Notes: generated by a model from the sequence alone, not told the origin. A DNA stretch of 44,627 nucleotides from Pedobacter sp. (GCA_004210715.1 SEDB01000002.1:1-44627), one strand, 5' to 3'. Shown: positions 16,301 through 25,897, counted from the stretch's first letter. A program made the numbers and translations.

Positions 16301-17863
16301 TTATGGCGTAATTACAACATCGTTTTGAACAAGATTTGTAAAGCCCGCCGTTTCCACAATAGCACCATACACTTTATTACTTGTAAAATTACAGCGGTCA
16401 GGTTTACCACCGAGGTCACTCAAAGCCAATATTGGATGGTTTGCGGAATTGCGGTTGTTGTTTCCCTGGACAAATAGATTATTTACCGTCATGTGATCGG
16501 TGCGAATAACAAACCCAAAGTCCATCCCAGGCCCACCGGCAGCACTAACCGCATATTCAATACTATTATCAGCAGCGAAAACCATTTGCTTTGCCTCCCC
16601 AGGTTTAAATTTGGTATAACTAAAAAAAGCGAATCGATCAGCTTCAGTTTTTTTATCGAAAAAAAATTGATTATTTAGGATCCGAACTTCATATTCTTGT
16701 GCTCCTGACTCCAAGGAAATGGCCTTCGAAATGATGTCACGCAAAACATTATTCTCAATAAATATTCGGGCTTGGTAATCACCAAAAACATGAATTCCCT
16801 TTTCGCAATTCTCGATCAAATTTTTATGAACGTTAGCAGCATTCAAATTTATCTTGGGCTGGGCGAAAGTGAAATTAAGTATGATGCCCGTGGCAGAAGA
16901 ACTATTCTTGAGGATGTTGTTTGAAACTTCAATCCCATAGTTCCCTCGAGCTTCAATCGCGTAAATCTTACTATCAGTAACTTGGTTGTTCTTAATCAAA
17001 ACATTCACTCCGACAGCAGAAATCCCAATTCCATCGTGAGCTTGTGATGGATCAACGCCTGTACCTTCCAAACGGTTTCCATCTATCACAGTCCCATCTG
17101 TATTCCCCCAGTCTTCTATGCCCATTCTTCCTGCATTCAAGATAACGTTTTTCTTAATTTGAGATCCTAAAACCTCATCCCCTTTTTTATTGCCATTGCC
17201 AGTTATCGCATTAGAGTATGAATTGGTGATGGTGTTTTCTTCAACGATGGTAAAGTCTGCTCCATTCTCAGCATATTTAATCCCCAAAGAATGAATGTCA
17301 TTATTCCGAATAATATTATTCTTTGACTGAGAACCACTAACCCATACAGCCTCCATGCCAATTGAGGAGTAGGGGAATTTGAAATCAAATAAACAATCTT
17401 CTACTACTACATTTCTAGAATTGAGAATGAAAATACAGGCATTATTCCATTCGCTGAATTGAAAATCGACACTTTCACTTTTGAAATGTATATTTTTGAT
17501 TAGAACATCATCGCCTTCTATAGCAGATAAAAACCTCCCATTATAGAGTAAAGTATTACGCATTTCGCGACTTGCAACAATTATTGTTCCCTCCTGGCCA
17601 ATAAGCTGTACTCCAGCGGGTAATGAAATAGTCTCGGAGATTAAATAAATCCCCGCATGTAAATAAATAACTGATGAATCATTGACCAGTTTCTGTAGCC
17701 CTTTTGTGTCATCAGCCAAACCAGTCGCAGTCAGACCATAAGTTTGAAATCTGCCTTTAGGAGCGATAGAACCTGTTTTTTCGTTATCTTGACGAAGTAA
17801 TTTTTCCTTTGTGCAGCTCAACAGGCACAAGCTAAAACAAAAAATTATAAAAATCCGGGACAT
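16301..17863 (-). CDS. Parallel beta-helix lipoprotein (pectate-lyase-fold)
   Basis: A 520-aa lipoprotein with lipobox LLSC (acylated Cys17). From about residue 40 (FQTYGLTATGLADDTKGLQK) it has the start typical of GH28-related right-handed beta-helix proteins. Many PbH1-like turns follow, with recurring N-N-x-I/V patterns such as NNIIRNNDIHSLG, FTIVEENTITNSYSNAI and VLIKNNQVTDSKIYAIEARG (about residues 180-320). Such folds are found in lyases, hydrolases and C5-epimerases of acidic polysaccharides, so it may trim or modify the exported polymer at the cell surface. No catalytic residues can be assigned with confidence. It diverges from the system 2 wza, 209 bp away, so the two could share regulation. 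Confidence 0.82.
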   Translation of the reverse strand: MSRIFIIFCFSLCLLSCTKEKLLRQDNEKTGSIAPKGRFQTYGLTATGLADDTKGLQKLVNDSSVIYLHAGIYLISETISLPAGVQLIGQEGTIIVASREMRNTLLYNGRFLSAIEGDDVLIKNIHFKSESVDFQFSEWNNACIFILNSRNVVVEDCLFDFKFPYSSIGMEAVWVSGSQSKNNIIRNNDIHSLGIKYAENGADFTIVEENTITNSYSNAITGNGNKKGDEVLGSQIKKNVILNAGRMGIEDWGNTDGTVIDGNRLEGTGVDPSQAHDGIGISAVGVNVLIKNNQVTDSKIYAIEARGNYGIEVSNNILKNSSSATGIILNFTFAQPKINLNAANVHKNLIENCEKGIHVFGDYQARIFIENNVLRDIISKAISLESGAQEYEVRILNNQFFFDKKTEADRFAFFSYTKFKPGEAKQMVFAADNSIEYAVSAAGGPGMDFGFVIRTDHMTVNNLFVQGNNNRNSANHPILALSDLGGKPDRCNFTSNKVYGAIVETAGFTNLVQNDVVITP

Positions 17864-17992
17864 ATTTTTATTAACTTTATGAACAATTTGCTTTAAGGCA
17901 AAATGTAAAATGGAACGATATGTTTTTTCTGCAGGAAAACTAACTCTGTAAAATAAACGTATACTACCTAGACAGTCCCGTCATTTAATTTG

Positions 17993-18023
17993 TTGAATCC
18001 CTGGATTAAAGTTACGACTTTTT
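17993..18023 (+). promoter_or_regulatory. Weak candidate promoter of the system 2 operon
   Basis: TTG at 17993-17995, 20 nt, then GACTTTTT at 18016-18023, a spacing like that of the operator promoters and a -7 box similar to site A. The upstream sequence has AGTCCC (17975-17979 and beyond) but no GGGCTAT arm, so the shared palindrome is absent. The assignment is tentative. Confidence 0.3.
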
Positions 18024-18072
18024 TCTAAGTATTTGATTTTAAACAAATTATTAATAAACTTAATTTAGTAAA

Positions 18073-18876
18073 ATGACAGGAACAACTTTTGGGATACGCG
18101 ATATTCTATCTAAAATCTCACTATTATTTGCAATTTTTTACTTGAGTTCATGCGCTAGCTCAAAAAAAACAGTTTACTTTATTGATCAGCAGGATGCCGT
18201 TCTAAAGGCGAGTAACTTATCATCAAAGAGTTTGGTGCAGCCTAATGATATTCTAAGTATTGCTGTGACAAGCTTAAACCCTACTGCTACAGAGGTCTTT
18301 AATAAGCCTAACAATTCTTTTGTAAGTACTTCTGGGGTAAATGGGGCTACCCTTCAATCCCCGGGTTACTTGGTAAATAACGAGGGAAATATTCAGTTTC
18401 CAATTTTAGGCCAGATGAAAATCAGCGGATTATCTACAAATGAAATACGCGAAAAAATCACCAAAGAACTGGTGGATAAAAAATTACTTGTAGATCCGAT
18501 TGTAATTGTTCGCCAATTAAACTTTAAAGTCTCAGTATTGGGGGAAGTAGGTCGGCCTTCAGTGGTCAACGTTCCAAATGAAAAAATTTCACTTCTTGAA
18601 GCACTTGGGCAGGCTGGAGACATTACGATTTATGGGAGAAAAGATAATGTAATGATTGTCAGAGAAGAAGATGGGGTTAAGAAAATCAAAAGAATAAATC
18701 TGAACTCCAATGAAATTTTCAGCTCAGATTATTATTATCTCAAATCAAATGATATAGTTTATGTTGAGGCGAATAAGGCTAAAGTTTCCAGTTCCACCCG
18801 CAGCTCAACACTGATCCCTATTTTATTAAGCGCACTCTCATTTGGAGCGATTCTAATTGACCGTATAGCAAGATAG
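18073..18876 (+). CDS. wza: Wza-like polysaccharide export lipoprotein (system 2)
   Basis: Outer-membrane exporter of the second system. It has a signal peptide with lipobox LSSC (Cys27). The Poly_export domain starts at LVQPNDILSIAVTSLNPTA and continues through GYLVNNEGNIQFPILGQM and DPIVIVRQLNFKVSVLGEV. An SLBB-like segment (ISLLEALGQAGDI) follows, and then a C-terminal hydrophobic helix (LIPILLSALSFGAILIDRIA). It is 267 aa, with clear paralogy to the wza at 7307-8056 (shared LNFKVSV-GEV/GDV, REEDG, YYY-N-D-YV blocks). First gene of an eight-gene operon, it lies 2 nt before wzc. The upstream region lacks the operator found before the first wza. Confidence 0.93.
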   Translation: MTGTTFGIRDILSKISLLFAIFYLSSCASSKKTVYFIDQQDAVLKASNLSSKSLVQPNDILSIAVTSLNPTATEVFNKPNNSFVSTSGVNGATLQSPGYLVNNEGNIQFPILGQMKISGLSTNEIREKITKELVDKKLLVDPIVIVRQLNFKVSVLGEVGRPSVVNVPNEKISLLEALGQAGDITIYGRKDNVMIVREEDGVKKIKRINLNSNEIFSSDYYYLKSNDIVYVEANKAKVSSSTRSSTLIPILLSALSFGAILIDRIAR

Positions 18877-18878
18877 TT

Positions 18879-21194
18879 ATGAACATCATTAGAAAAACTG
18901 AAGACACTTCAGGCAGCACAGGCGCCAGGGGACTTTTAATCTTTAGGCTACTACCCTACTGGCCTTTGTTTTTATCGCTTTTTATTGTTTCAATAATAGG
19001 AGCCTGGGTTTATCTTCAAATTACGCCACAATTGTATAGCGCTGAAGCAAAGATCTTGATTAACGAAAGGAAAGGTGCAGAGGAGACAAGTATTCAAGAT
19101 CCAATGTCCTCTACCCTTCCTAAAAAGAAAAGTGTCGACAATGAACGGGAGGTAATAGTTTCGAGTCCGATAATAAATCAGGTGGTAAACGATTTATCAC
19201 TATACGCGAGCGTTTATAAGGATAGTTTTTTAGCGAGCCGGATAATGTATGAGGATTCTCCAGTGAAAATCATAGTTCTCGATCCCAATGAAATCAAGCC
19301 CACAAAGGCCAAGATTGGTTTCAGTTGCACCAAATATGGCATCACTTTAGATAGCAAAACTTATGTCTATGACAAGTGGCATAAAACGCAGCATGGAACT
19401 TTAATGTTTCTTCGGAATCGAAAAGTTACAGTCGCTGAAAACACTGATTTTTCTTTTGCACTCACTTTACCTACAAAAGTTGCATCAAGAATTGCCGGTG
19501 GAGTAAAAGTGACCGAGGCTAACAAACTTTCTACAATTTTGGTAGTATCAATTTTAGATGAAAATCCAAAAAGAGCTGAAGATATTTTAAACGGCATTTT
19601 GCTGGTTTATAATAAAAATGCAATAGATCAATACAATCTTCTTGCGGCAAACACACAGAATTTTATTAACAGCCGGTTAATGACCGTTGAAAAGGAATTA
19701 CTTGATATTGAAAATAGGTTACAGAAATATAAATCGAACAACGGAGCGGTCGACGTTGGTACTCAAGGTAAACTATACCTTGAGAATGTCAGTGTGAACG
19801 ATCAAAAAATTGGTGAGATCAATATGCAATTATCCGTACTTAACCAAGTCGAGAATTATGTTCGCTCGAAAGATCTGACTGGTGGAATTGTTCCCTCTAC
19901 TGCTGGTATCAATGATCCTGGACTCACACAAATGGTTAAGGATATTTATGAACTTCAACTGAACGCAGAGAGTTTGAGAAAAACAACAGGAGAGAATAAT
20001 CCTGCAATGGTAGCGTACAATGATCAGATCAATAAAATCAAGCCTCAAATTCTGCAAAACCTCCGCAACCAGCGAAACAGCCTTTCCGCAAGCCGAAATA
20101 ACCTATCAGGTACCACCAGTAGCTACTCGTCGGCATTACAATCAATGCCGGAGACTGAGCGTAATTTAGTTGATATTACAAGGCAACAACAAATCAAAAG
20201 CGGGATCTATACATTCTTGCTACAGAAGAAAGAAGAAACGGCGTTATCTTATATCGCAAACGGGTCAGATAGCCAAATTGTTAGTAAAGCTGAATCATCG
20301 GAGTTTCCGGTTAGTCCGAAAAGAAAAATGATATACCTCGCAGCTATTTTCGGGGCAGGTATATTAGGTATTGCGTTTGTCACTCTAAAAGATAAGATGA
20401 GGCGCAATGTGATGTTTCAACACGAAATTGAATCGCTGACGAAACTTCCGGTAATCGCAGAGATCAGTACTAACTCCTCAGCTAAGCAAATTGTTATTGG
20501 TAGTAATCAACGAACTTTAATTGCTGAACAATTTAGGAGTTTAAGAACAACATTACACTATATTGGAGTTGGCAAGCAGAATAAAAGGTTAATGGTCACA
20601 TCAGCTATTTCTGGAGAAGGAAAAAGTTTTGTAGCCTCAAATTTAGCTGTTTCTCTGGCCATGACTGGTAAGCGGGTTGCGCTGTTGGATTTTGACTTAA
20701 ACAACCCATCCCTCCACCGAAAGTTTAGCGTGGAACAACGGATAGGAATTTCAGAGTTTTTACAAGGCAAGGCGTCAATTGAAGACATAATTGCCAATTC
20801 AATCGTAAATGAAAATCTCTCCCTTTTTCTTACAGGAAAGCTACCTGTTGACCCTGCAGAATTGATTTTAAACGGAAGAGTAGCAGAATTATTTTCAGAC
20901 CTCGGTGAGCAGTTCGATTATCTAATAATCGATGTGCCACCGATCGGCCCTGTTTCTGATGCGTACTCTATTGCACCAATGTGCGACGCTACACTTTTTG
21001 TAATCAGGCATGCGTACACGCCAAAGGTTTTTATCGATCGCATAGACGACAACATCAAATTGAATAATCTGCCAAATCCCGCAATTGTGTTTAATGCGGT
21101 ATCTCAACGTGGTTTTGGAAAAAACAACTATGGATATGGCTACGGATCGGGAATGGTATATGGCGGTAGCTATGACCCAAAATTAATAGAATAA
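18879..21194 (+). CDS. wzc: Wzc-like polysaccharide co-polymerase / BY-kinase (system 2)
   Basis: A 771-aa chain-length regulator and tyrosine kinase. TM1 is at about 27-46 (YWPLFLSLFIVSIIGAWVYL), followed by a periplasmic coiled-coil-rich region. TM2 is at about 484-503, then the kinase with canonical Walker A TSAISGEGKSF (about 574-584) and Walker B DYLIIDVPP (about 680). The tail NYGYGYGSGMVYGGSY is glycine- and tyrosine-rich, the likely phosphorylation site. Walker A' reads LLDFDLNNPS, with asparagine where BY-kinases such as Wzc usually have arginine (DxDxR). That could alter kinase regulation. It is coupled to wza (2 nt) and followed 11 nt later by the flippase. Confidence 0.93.
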   Translation: MNIIRKTEDTSGSTGARGLLIFRLLPYWPLFLSLFIVSIIGAWVYLQITPQLYSAEAKILINERKGAEETSIQDPMSSTLPKKKSVDNEREVIVSSPIINQVVNDLSLYASVYKDSFLASRIMYEDSPVKIIVLDPNEIKPTKAKIGFSCTKYGITLDSKTYVYDKWHKTQHGTLMFLRNRKVTVAENTDFSFALTLPTKVASRIAGGVKVTEANKLSTILVVSILDENPKRAEDILNGILLVYNKNAIDQYNLLAANTQNFINSRLMTVEKELLDIENRLQKYKSNNGAVDVGTQGKLYLENVSVNDQKIGEINMQLSVLNQVENYVRSKDLTGGIVPSTAGINDPGLTQMVKDIYELQLNAESLRKTTGENNPAMVAYNDQINKIKPQILQNLRNQRNSLSASRNNLSGTTSSYSSALQSMPETERNLVDITRQQQIKSGIYTFLLQKKEETALSYIANGSDSQIVSKAESSEFPVSPKRKMIYLAAIFGAGILGIAFVTLKDKMRRNVMFQHEIESLTKLPVIAEISTNSSAKQIVIGSNQRTLIAEQFRSLRTTLHYIGVGKQNKRLMVTSAISGEGKSFVASNLAVSLAMTGKRVALLDFDLNNPSLHRKFSVEQRIGISEFLQGKASIEDIIANSIVNENLSLFLTGKLPVDPAELILNGRVAELFSDLGEQFDYLIIDVPPIGPVSDAYSIAPMCDATLFVIRHAYTPKVFIDRIDDNIKLNNLPNPAIVFNAVSQRGFGKNNYGYGYGSGMVYGGSYDPKLIE

Positions 21195-21205
21195 CGTCCA
21201 AATCA

Positions 21206-22753
21206 ATGAACAAGAAAATACTAAAGTGGAATTTCATCTTTCAGTATGGCTATGTGATAACCAATATTATCAATGCGCTTATTTTATTGCCACTCTACTT
21301 GCTTAAAATTGAGAGCGGAACTCTTGGACTTTGGTTAGCCACGGGCAACATTTTGGCATGGATGACGCTTGCAGATCCAGGAGTTGGAGATGTTCTACAA
21401 CAAAAAATAGCTCAACATTACGGCCAAAATATGCACGGAGAGGTCAATAAGACGATTGGCTCCGGCATAATGACATCGGCCGCTATCTTCGTACTGTCTA
21501 TATTGGCGGGTGTTGTGTTTTACATGCTAATTGGTACTATCATAAATAAGGACGTATCGAAATATGATGGGTTACAAACTGCATTGATGGTGTCGATAAT
21601 TGCTACCGGCCTTTCTTTACTGTCTTTCAGCCTTTCGGGCATTAATCAAGGGCTTCAAAATCCTTTCCATGTTGCGATCGCCTCAATCTCTGGCAATGTC
21701 GTTTTCCTAGCAACGAACATTACGTTTTTATTCCTGGGTTATGGCGTAATTTCAATTGCCATTGCCAACATGTTGCGAGCGCTTTACATTAATGTTTATA
21801 ATTACATGGCTTTGCGAAGCGTACTCAAAAAACTTCATCTTTTCATAGATTTTGATCGTTCTCATCTTAAAAAGTTCGTGAAGATTTTCTCATTTACATC
21901 AATATCCAGGATCATTAGCGGATTTTCCGCCTCCTTGGATATGATTGTCCTGGCTCGATTTGTTGCCCCTTCAATGATAACGCTCTTCGAAATCAACAAG
22001 AGACCAATTCAAATGTCCCAAACATTAATTGGAAGACATTCGGTTGCTCTGATGCCACTGATATCCCATGCTAATGGTAAAGGCGACAGAGGTCAAATAC
22101 AGTCATTGATCAACACTCAGTTTAAATACTATTACTATGCCGCGATTTTTATTGGGCTAATATTTTGCATTAATTATCACACCTTGATTACACTATGGAC
22201 AGGGCATGACAGATACATTGGAGATACAATAATTTTTTTATTAATAGGGAATTTCTTCTTTGCCCAGATCGGATACTTTATGGCCAACATGGGATACGCT
22301 TTAGGTGATATCAAGATGAATAGCTACATTAATATTTGTAAAGGAATAATCTCTGGCGTACTTTTCTATTTTGCCGGAAAATTTTATGGTATCACAGGCC
22401 TTATTATGGTAATGTTAATGGTCAGTATATTGGTAGACTTTACCTTCTTTTCTTATCGGTTGAACAAACTTGGATATTTGGGAAAGCAATTAATCGCCAA
22501 GATTTTAAAAAATTGGGTGTTGATCATCCCGTTTTCTATTTTGGCTGGGTGGATAATCAACAAGATAACAAGGCTCATAATTCCAGCTGAAATGAGGATG
22601 ATTAACCTGTTGATCAATGGAATTGGTTTTAGCATTTTTTATTTCGCACTGGTACTTATAACAGACACAGAAATACGTGAGCAACTTTGGAAGCTGCTTC
22701 CAATAAAGATGACAAAAGAATTTAGAAGAGAGAAAATTACGATTAAAACTTAA
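21206..22753 (+). CDS. wzx: Wzx-type flippase (system 2)
   Basis: A 515-aa polytopic membrane protein of the MOP/polysaccharide-biosynthesis flippase family. It starts with a short basic segment and YVITNIINALILLPLYLLK. GTLGLWLATGNILAWMTLAD matches the second conserved helix region, and a later SISRIISGFSASLDMIVLAR is the repeat-related segment. About 12-14 hydrophobic stretches are visible. It is longer than the system 1 flippase and quite different in sequence, so the two systems probably move different repeat units. It lies between wzc and a GT2 gene with gaps of 11 and 4 nt. Confidence 0.88.
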   Translation: MNKKILKWNFIFQYGYVITNIINALILLPLYLLKIESGTLGLWLATGNILAWMTLADPGVGDVLQQKIAQHYGQNMHGEVNKTIGSGIMTSAAIFVLSILAGVVFYMLIGTIINKDVSKYDGLQTALMVSIIATGLSLLSFSLSGINQGLQNPFHVAIASISGNVVFLATNITFLFLGYGVISIAIANMLRALYINVYNYMALRSVLKKLHLFIDFDRSHLKKFVKIFSFTSISRIISGFSASLDMIVLARFVAPSMITLFEINKRPIQMSQTLIGRHSVALMPLISHANGKGDRGQIQSLINTQFKYYYYAAIFIGLIFCINYHTLITLWTGHDRYIGDTIIFLLIGNFFFAQIGYFMANMGYALGDIKMNSYINICKGIISGVLFYFAGKFYGITGLIMVMLMVSILVDFTFFSYRLNKLGYLGKQLIAKILKNWVLIIPFSILAGWIINKITRLIIPAEMRMINLLINGIGFSIFYFALVLITDTEIREQLWKLLPIKMTKEFRREKITIKT

Positions 22754-22757
22754 GAGA

Positions 22758-23519
22758 ATGGCAAAATTTGTAATCATGTTACGGGTTAAGGATGGCATGT
22801 TTTTCGCAGAAGAATGGTTAGCTTGTTTTGAAAAAATAGCAGATGAAATCGTTGTATTGGACAATGGGTCAACTGATGGAACTTATGAAAAGTTAAAGTC
22901 TCATCCCAAAGTTGTTGACATCATTCAAACCGAAGGATATAATGAAGGTCGTGATAAAAATCTGTTATATCAAAGAGTGAGGTTAAGAAGACCTGACTGG
23001 TGCCTATGGATTGATATTGATGAAATATTCGAACCAGAATTGACTCGTGCAGACTTCGACAAGCTGATGAGCAGCAAGTTCTTTAATAAATTTGCTTTTC
23101 GCCGTTTTCATTTCATGGACCGCGAGCATTTTGCAGGATCCTTGTATCGTCTAAATTACTCGGCAGGACATGACAGGCTTATGTGGCGTGAAAATCCTAC
23201 TGGATATTTTCAGAATCTTATTATTGATTCGCCAAATGTTAAAGGTATTAAGGGGCTTAAATATAACACTGATTTCAGGTTAAAGCATCTGGGATATATC
23301 AATAAGGATCTTGTTGATAAAAAAGCGGATATCTATCGTCAGATAATTCCTGAAAAAGAAGATATTTTTCAAAGCATGTATCTCCAAGGAGAAAGGCCTA
23401 TTAAATGGATCGATGAGAGGAAACATGTTAAAACCGTTATGCTCAATCAAGTACTTAATGTTCTTCAAATGACACACATTATTCCAAAAGTAATTCGAAA
23501 AATAAAAAGTGCATTTTGA
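22758..23519 (+). CDS. GT2-family glycosyltransferase
   Basis: A 253-aa GT-A transferase. It starts with FVIMLRVKDGMFFAEEWLAC, a form typical of the small GT2 group that begins with an R-x-K/N-E-like loop. EIVVLDNGSTDGTYE is the nucleotide-binding strand and loop, and WCLWIDIDEIFEP (about 84-96) carries the DxD metal site. There are no membrane segments. The stop codon overlaps the ATG of the next gene (TGATG), so it is coupled to the polymerase. It adds an unidentified sugar to the system 2 unit. Confidence 0.87.
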   Translation: MAKFVIMLRVKDGMFFAEEWLACFEKIADEIVVLDNGSTDGTYEKLKSHPKVVDIIQTEGYNEGRDKNLLYQRVRLRRPDWCLWIDIDEIFEPELTRADFDKLMSSKFFNKFAFRRFHFMDREHFAGSLYRLNYSAGHDRLMWRENPTGYFQNLIIDSPNVKGIKGLKYNTDFRLKHLGYINKDLVDKKADIYRQIIPEKEDIFQSMYLQGERPIKWIDERKHVKTVMLNQVLNVLQMTHIIPKVIRKIKSAF

Positions 23520-24847
23520 TGGGCTACGTGATCCGGTTATTTAATTATGAATTTGAAGTAAAAGAACTGCTTTTGTTGTTTTTTTCCTTCTTCTTGATGG
23601 AGAACATTTTTTCCTGGCTAGTTTTACCTAATTCAGTGATTATACTGCTTTACGAAAAAATAACGAGTCTGCTGATTTATGCGCTTCTTCTTATCAGTTT
23701 TCAAAAACTCACAAAAAGCGAGCAAATATATCTAGGAATCGTTAGCTTTTTCGTGGCAAAATTAATATTTGAATCTATGCTTGATTATGGAACTGTATTC
23801 CAACAGTTAACGTTGTATACTATATTGTTCCCTGCAATATTCATTATATTTGTAAAAGCCTTGTGTCGCTCATACGATCTTAATATACTTGAATTTATAG
23901 CGAAATTCTATTTGGCTATTTACCTGATTTTTATGCTGATCTATGGTCGCGGTTTCTCCTTTAGCTTGAATAGCGTGGAAATGGATGATTATGGTCCATT
24001 CTCGGGCGACAGCAGAATTATTCATGCGCGAAGTATATTTATGATAATTCTTCCATTAATATGGTTTTTAAATAAATATCTTAAGGAAAAAGCAACAAAT
24101 GCACTCTTGTGTTTTTTGTTATGCGTAGTTATCATCGTGATTCATCAGCATCGTTCCGTTTGGGCAAGCAGTCTTTTTTCATTGGGAATTTATTTCTTTA
24201 TTGCAGTGAGAAATCGGATTATCTCTATACCAAAAACCGTAAAAATATTCATCTCGGCAGTTATAGGCGTTCTAGTACTGACTTTCATTGTTTCACAGTT
24301 ATTTCCCGGCATCTTAACATTTTTCGGGGAGAGGTTTAGTGAAATATTGGATCCTACAAGGGAGGACGGGACGGGAAAATTTAGGGCTGATCAAAGGAGG
24401 GTATACTTTCCAATGGTTTTAGAACGACCATTTTTTGGATGGACTTTTGAAGGCTTTGAAATGAAAAATCCATTAGTAGATTGGTGGCCTGAAAAAACCG
24501 GGCAACATTTTCATGAAGGGTTTATGGAGATGTTATTCTATCATGGATTTTTAGGTTTAATCCTAAAATACTTTTATTTGCTTTATTTAGGATATAAAGG
24601 TTTCTCTCGCAATATTGATGAAAAGTCAGGCATTTTGATTGCATTTTCTCTTGCGGGTTTAATTTTTTCCTTTAGCTATGTGCTTCCATTGATTTTTTGG
24701 GGAGTTATAGGCGTTTGTCTTTATTATCTCGAGCGGACAAAATCTGTTTTAAACACAAGAAATAATTTAAATGTTCAAATTAACAAAACACCTGATCAGG
24801 TATCGCAAACCCATCAGAAAACAATCGAATTAATCAATTATAACTAG
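23519..24847 (+). CDS. wzy: Wzy-like O-antigen/EPS polymerase (system 2)
   Basis: A polytopic inner-membrane protein (442 aa, about 10-12 hydrophobic segments) that would join flipped repeat units in the periplasm. The O-antigen ligase/polymerase signature region is recognisable. An RAxxRxxxxPMxxERPFFGWTFEGF block (about 285-310) comes before a histidine-bearing GQHFHEGFMEMLFYHGFLG, which resembles the Wzy_C loop with its N/H-x-x-L motif. I take the ATG at 23519 as start, overlapping the preceding TGA, instead of the TTG at 23516. Wzy proteins are poorly conserved, so the call rests on topology, this loop and operon position. Confidence 0.82.
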   Translation: MGYVIRLFNYEFEVKELLLLFFSFFLMENIFSWLVLPNSVIILLYEKITSLLIYALLLISFQKLTKSEQIYLGIVSFFVAKLIFESMLDYGTVFQQLTLYTILFPAIFIIFVKALCRSYDLNILEFIAKFYLAIYLIFMLIYGRGFSFSLNSVEMDDYGPFSGDSRIIHARSIFMIILPLIWFLNKYLKEKATNALLCFLLCVVIIVIHQHRSVWASSLFSLGIYFFIAVRNRIISIPKTVKIFISAVIGVLVLTFIVSQLFPGILTFFGERFSEILDPTREDGTGKFRADQRRVYFPMVLERPFFGWTFEGFEMKNPLVDWWPEKTGQHFHEGFMEMLFYHGFLGLILKYFYLLYLGYKGFSRNIDEKSGILIAFSLAGLIFSFSYVLPLIFWGVIGVCLYYLERTKSVLNTRNNLNVQINKTPDQVSQTHQKTIELINYN

Positions 24848-24853
24848 AAAAAA

Positions 24854-25897
24854 ATGAATTTTATATGTACTTGGATTTGTGTCGATGCCATTGGAGAAGA
24901 AAGCATCTATCCCCAGACAGGCGAGAAATCATCTGGACTTAAACATCAATATATCTATTGGCGATGTATACTTTTGTTTTTTGCTACAAGCAAACGATTC
25001 AACAAAACTCAAAAACATATCCTTTTCAGCAATACTCATGTTTTTCCTGTTGTAGATGGCAAAGAAATCAGAGCATCACTGCAAGAACTCGATGTTGAAA
25101 TCATCTACACTGAATTTAACTACAAAACGCCAAAGGGATATTTTAATATGTTCCAAAACCAGTTTTTTGAATTTTCTATACTAGAATATATTACTAAAAA
25201 CAACAAGAATTCGAACGATCAATATTTGATACTGGATTCTGACTGCGTATTTTCAAAAAACATTGATGAACTTTTTGAAATTGCTGCACCTTCGGGTTTC
25301 ATTTCTTTTGAAGACGATTGCAGCACTGACTTGGTCATTCATGGCCTGAGCAGGAAAGACATGAAGGAACTGTACCAAGACTTATCAGGAAAGAAAGTCG
25401 ATGAAATTCCAGGGTATCACTACGGAGAATTTTTTCTGGCCAATGTGAAAAATATCAATACTATCTTTGAAGATTTTACCAAATTGTGGCCAGAACTAAT
25501 ATCACGATACAATGCCGGCTTACCAAAATTTAACGAAGAAGCACAGACGCTAAGCTATATTTATCATAAAAACAATTTCGTTTCGAGTCCGCGTAAAGAC
25601 ATGATGAAAAGATTCTGGACTAATCCGGTATTCTACCGAAATGTGGAAAAACAGGATACAGAGGTAGCCATTTGGCATCTTCCATCTGAAAAGACATTTG
25701 GATTAGCTGACTTATATAAAACGCTAATTCTAAATCAAAATAATTATGGTCTAGATCTGAACAAAGAAGCATTTACCAAAATATTGAGAAATTCATTAGG
25801 CATTCCTAGGCTTACACTATCGAAATTTACAAAATACTATGCTGTGAGTTATTATAGAGCTGCGAGGAAAAAAATAAAAAAATTAATAACCGCCTAA
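24854..25897 (+). CDS. Probable GT-A-fold glycosyltransferase of unassigned family
   Basis: A 347-aa soluble protein that I cannot place in a named family. YLILDSDCVFSKNIDELF (about residues 124-141) looks like the DxD-type metal site of GT-A enzymes, preceded by a strand with LDVEIIYTEF. NEEAQTLSYIYH and VAIWHLPSEKTFG further on resemble the later motifs in GT-A folds that position the acceptor. The N-terminus FICTWICVDAIGEES is unusual. Location in the middle of the system 2 operon (7 nt after the polymerase) makes a sugar-transfer role likely. The DSD site and context are the only evidence. A role as a phosphoryl or other modifying transferase cannot be excluded. Confidence 0.7.
   Translation: MNFICTWICVDAIGEESIYPQTGEKSSGLKHQYIYWRCILLFFATSKRFNKTQKHILFSNTHVFPVVDGKEIRASLQELDVEIIYTEFNYKTPKGYFNMFQNQFFEFSILEYITKNNKNSNDQYLILDSDCVFSKNIDELFEIAAPSGFISFEDDCSTDLVIHGLSRKDMKELYQDLSGKKVDEIPGYHYGEFFLANVKNINTIFEDFTKLWPELISRYNAGLPKFNEEAQTLSYIYHKNNFVSSPRKDMMKRFWTNPVFYRNVEKQDTEVAIWHLPSEKTFGLADLYKTLILNQNNYGLDLNKEAFTKILRNSLGIPRLTLSKFTKYYAVSYYRAARKKIKKLITA

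Noticed and set aside
17955-17990. ACAGTCCCG upstream of the second wza as a fifth operator
   Set aside because: Only the left-arm-like part is present. The GGGCTAT arm is missing and the spacing to TTG differs by one or more bases.
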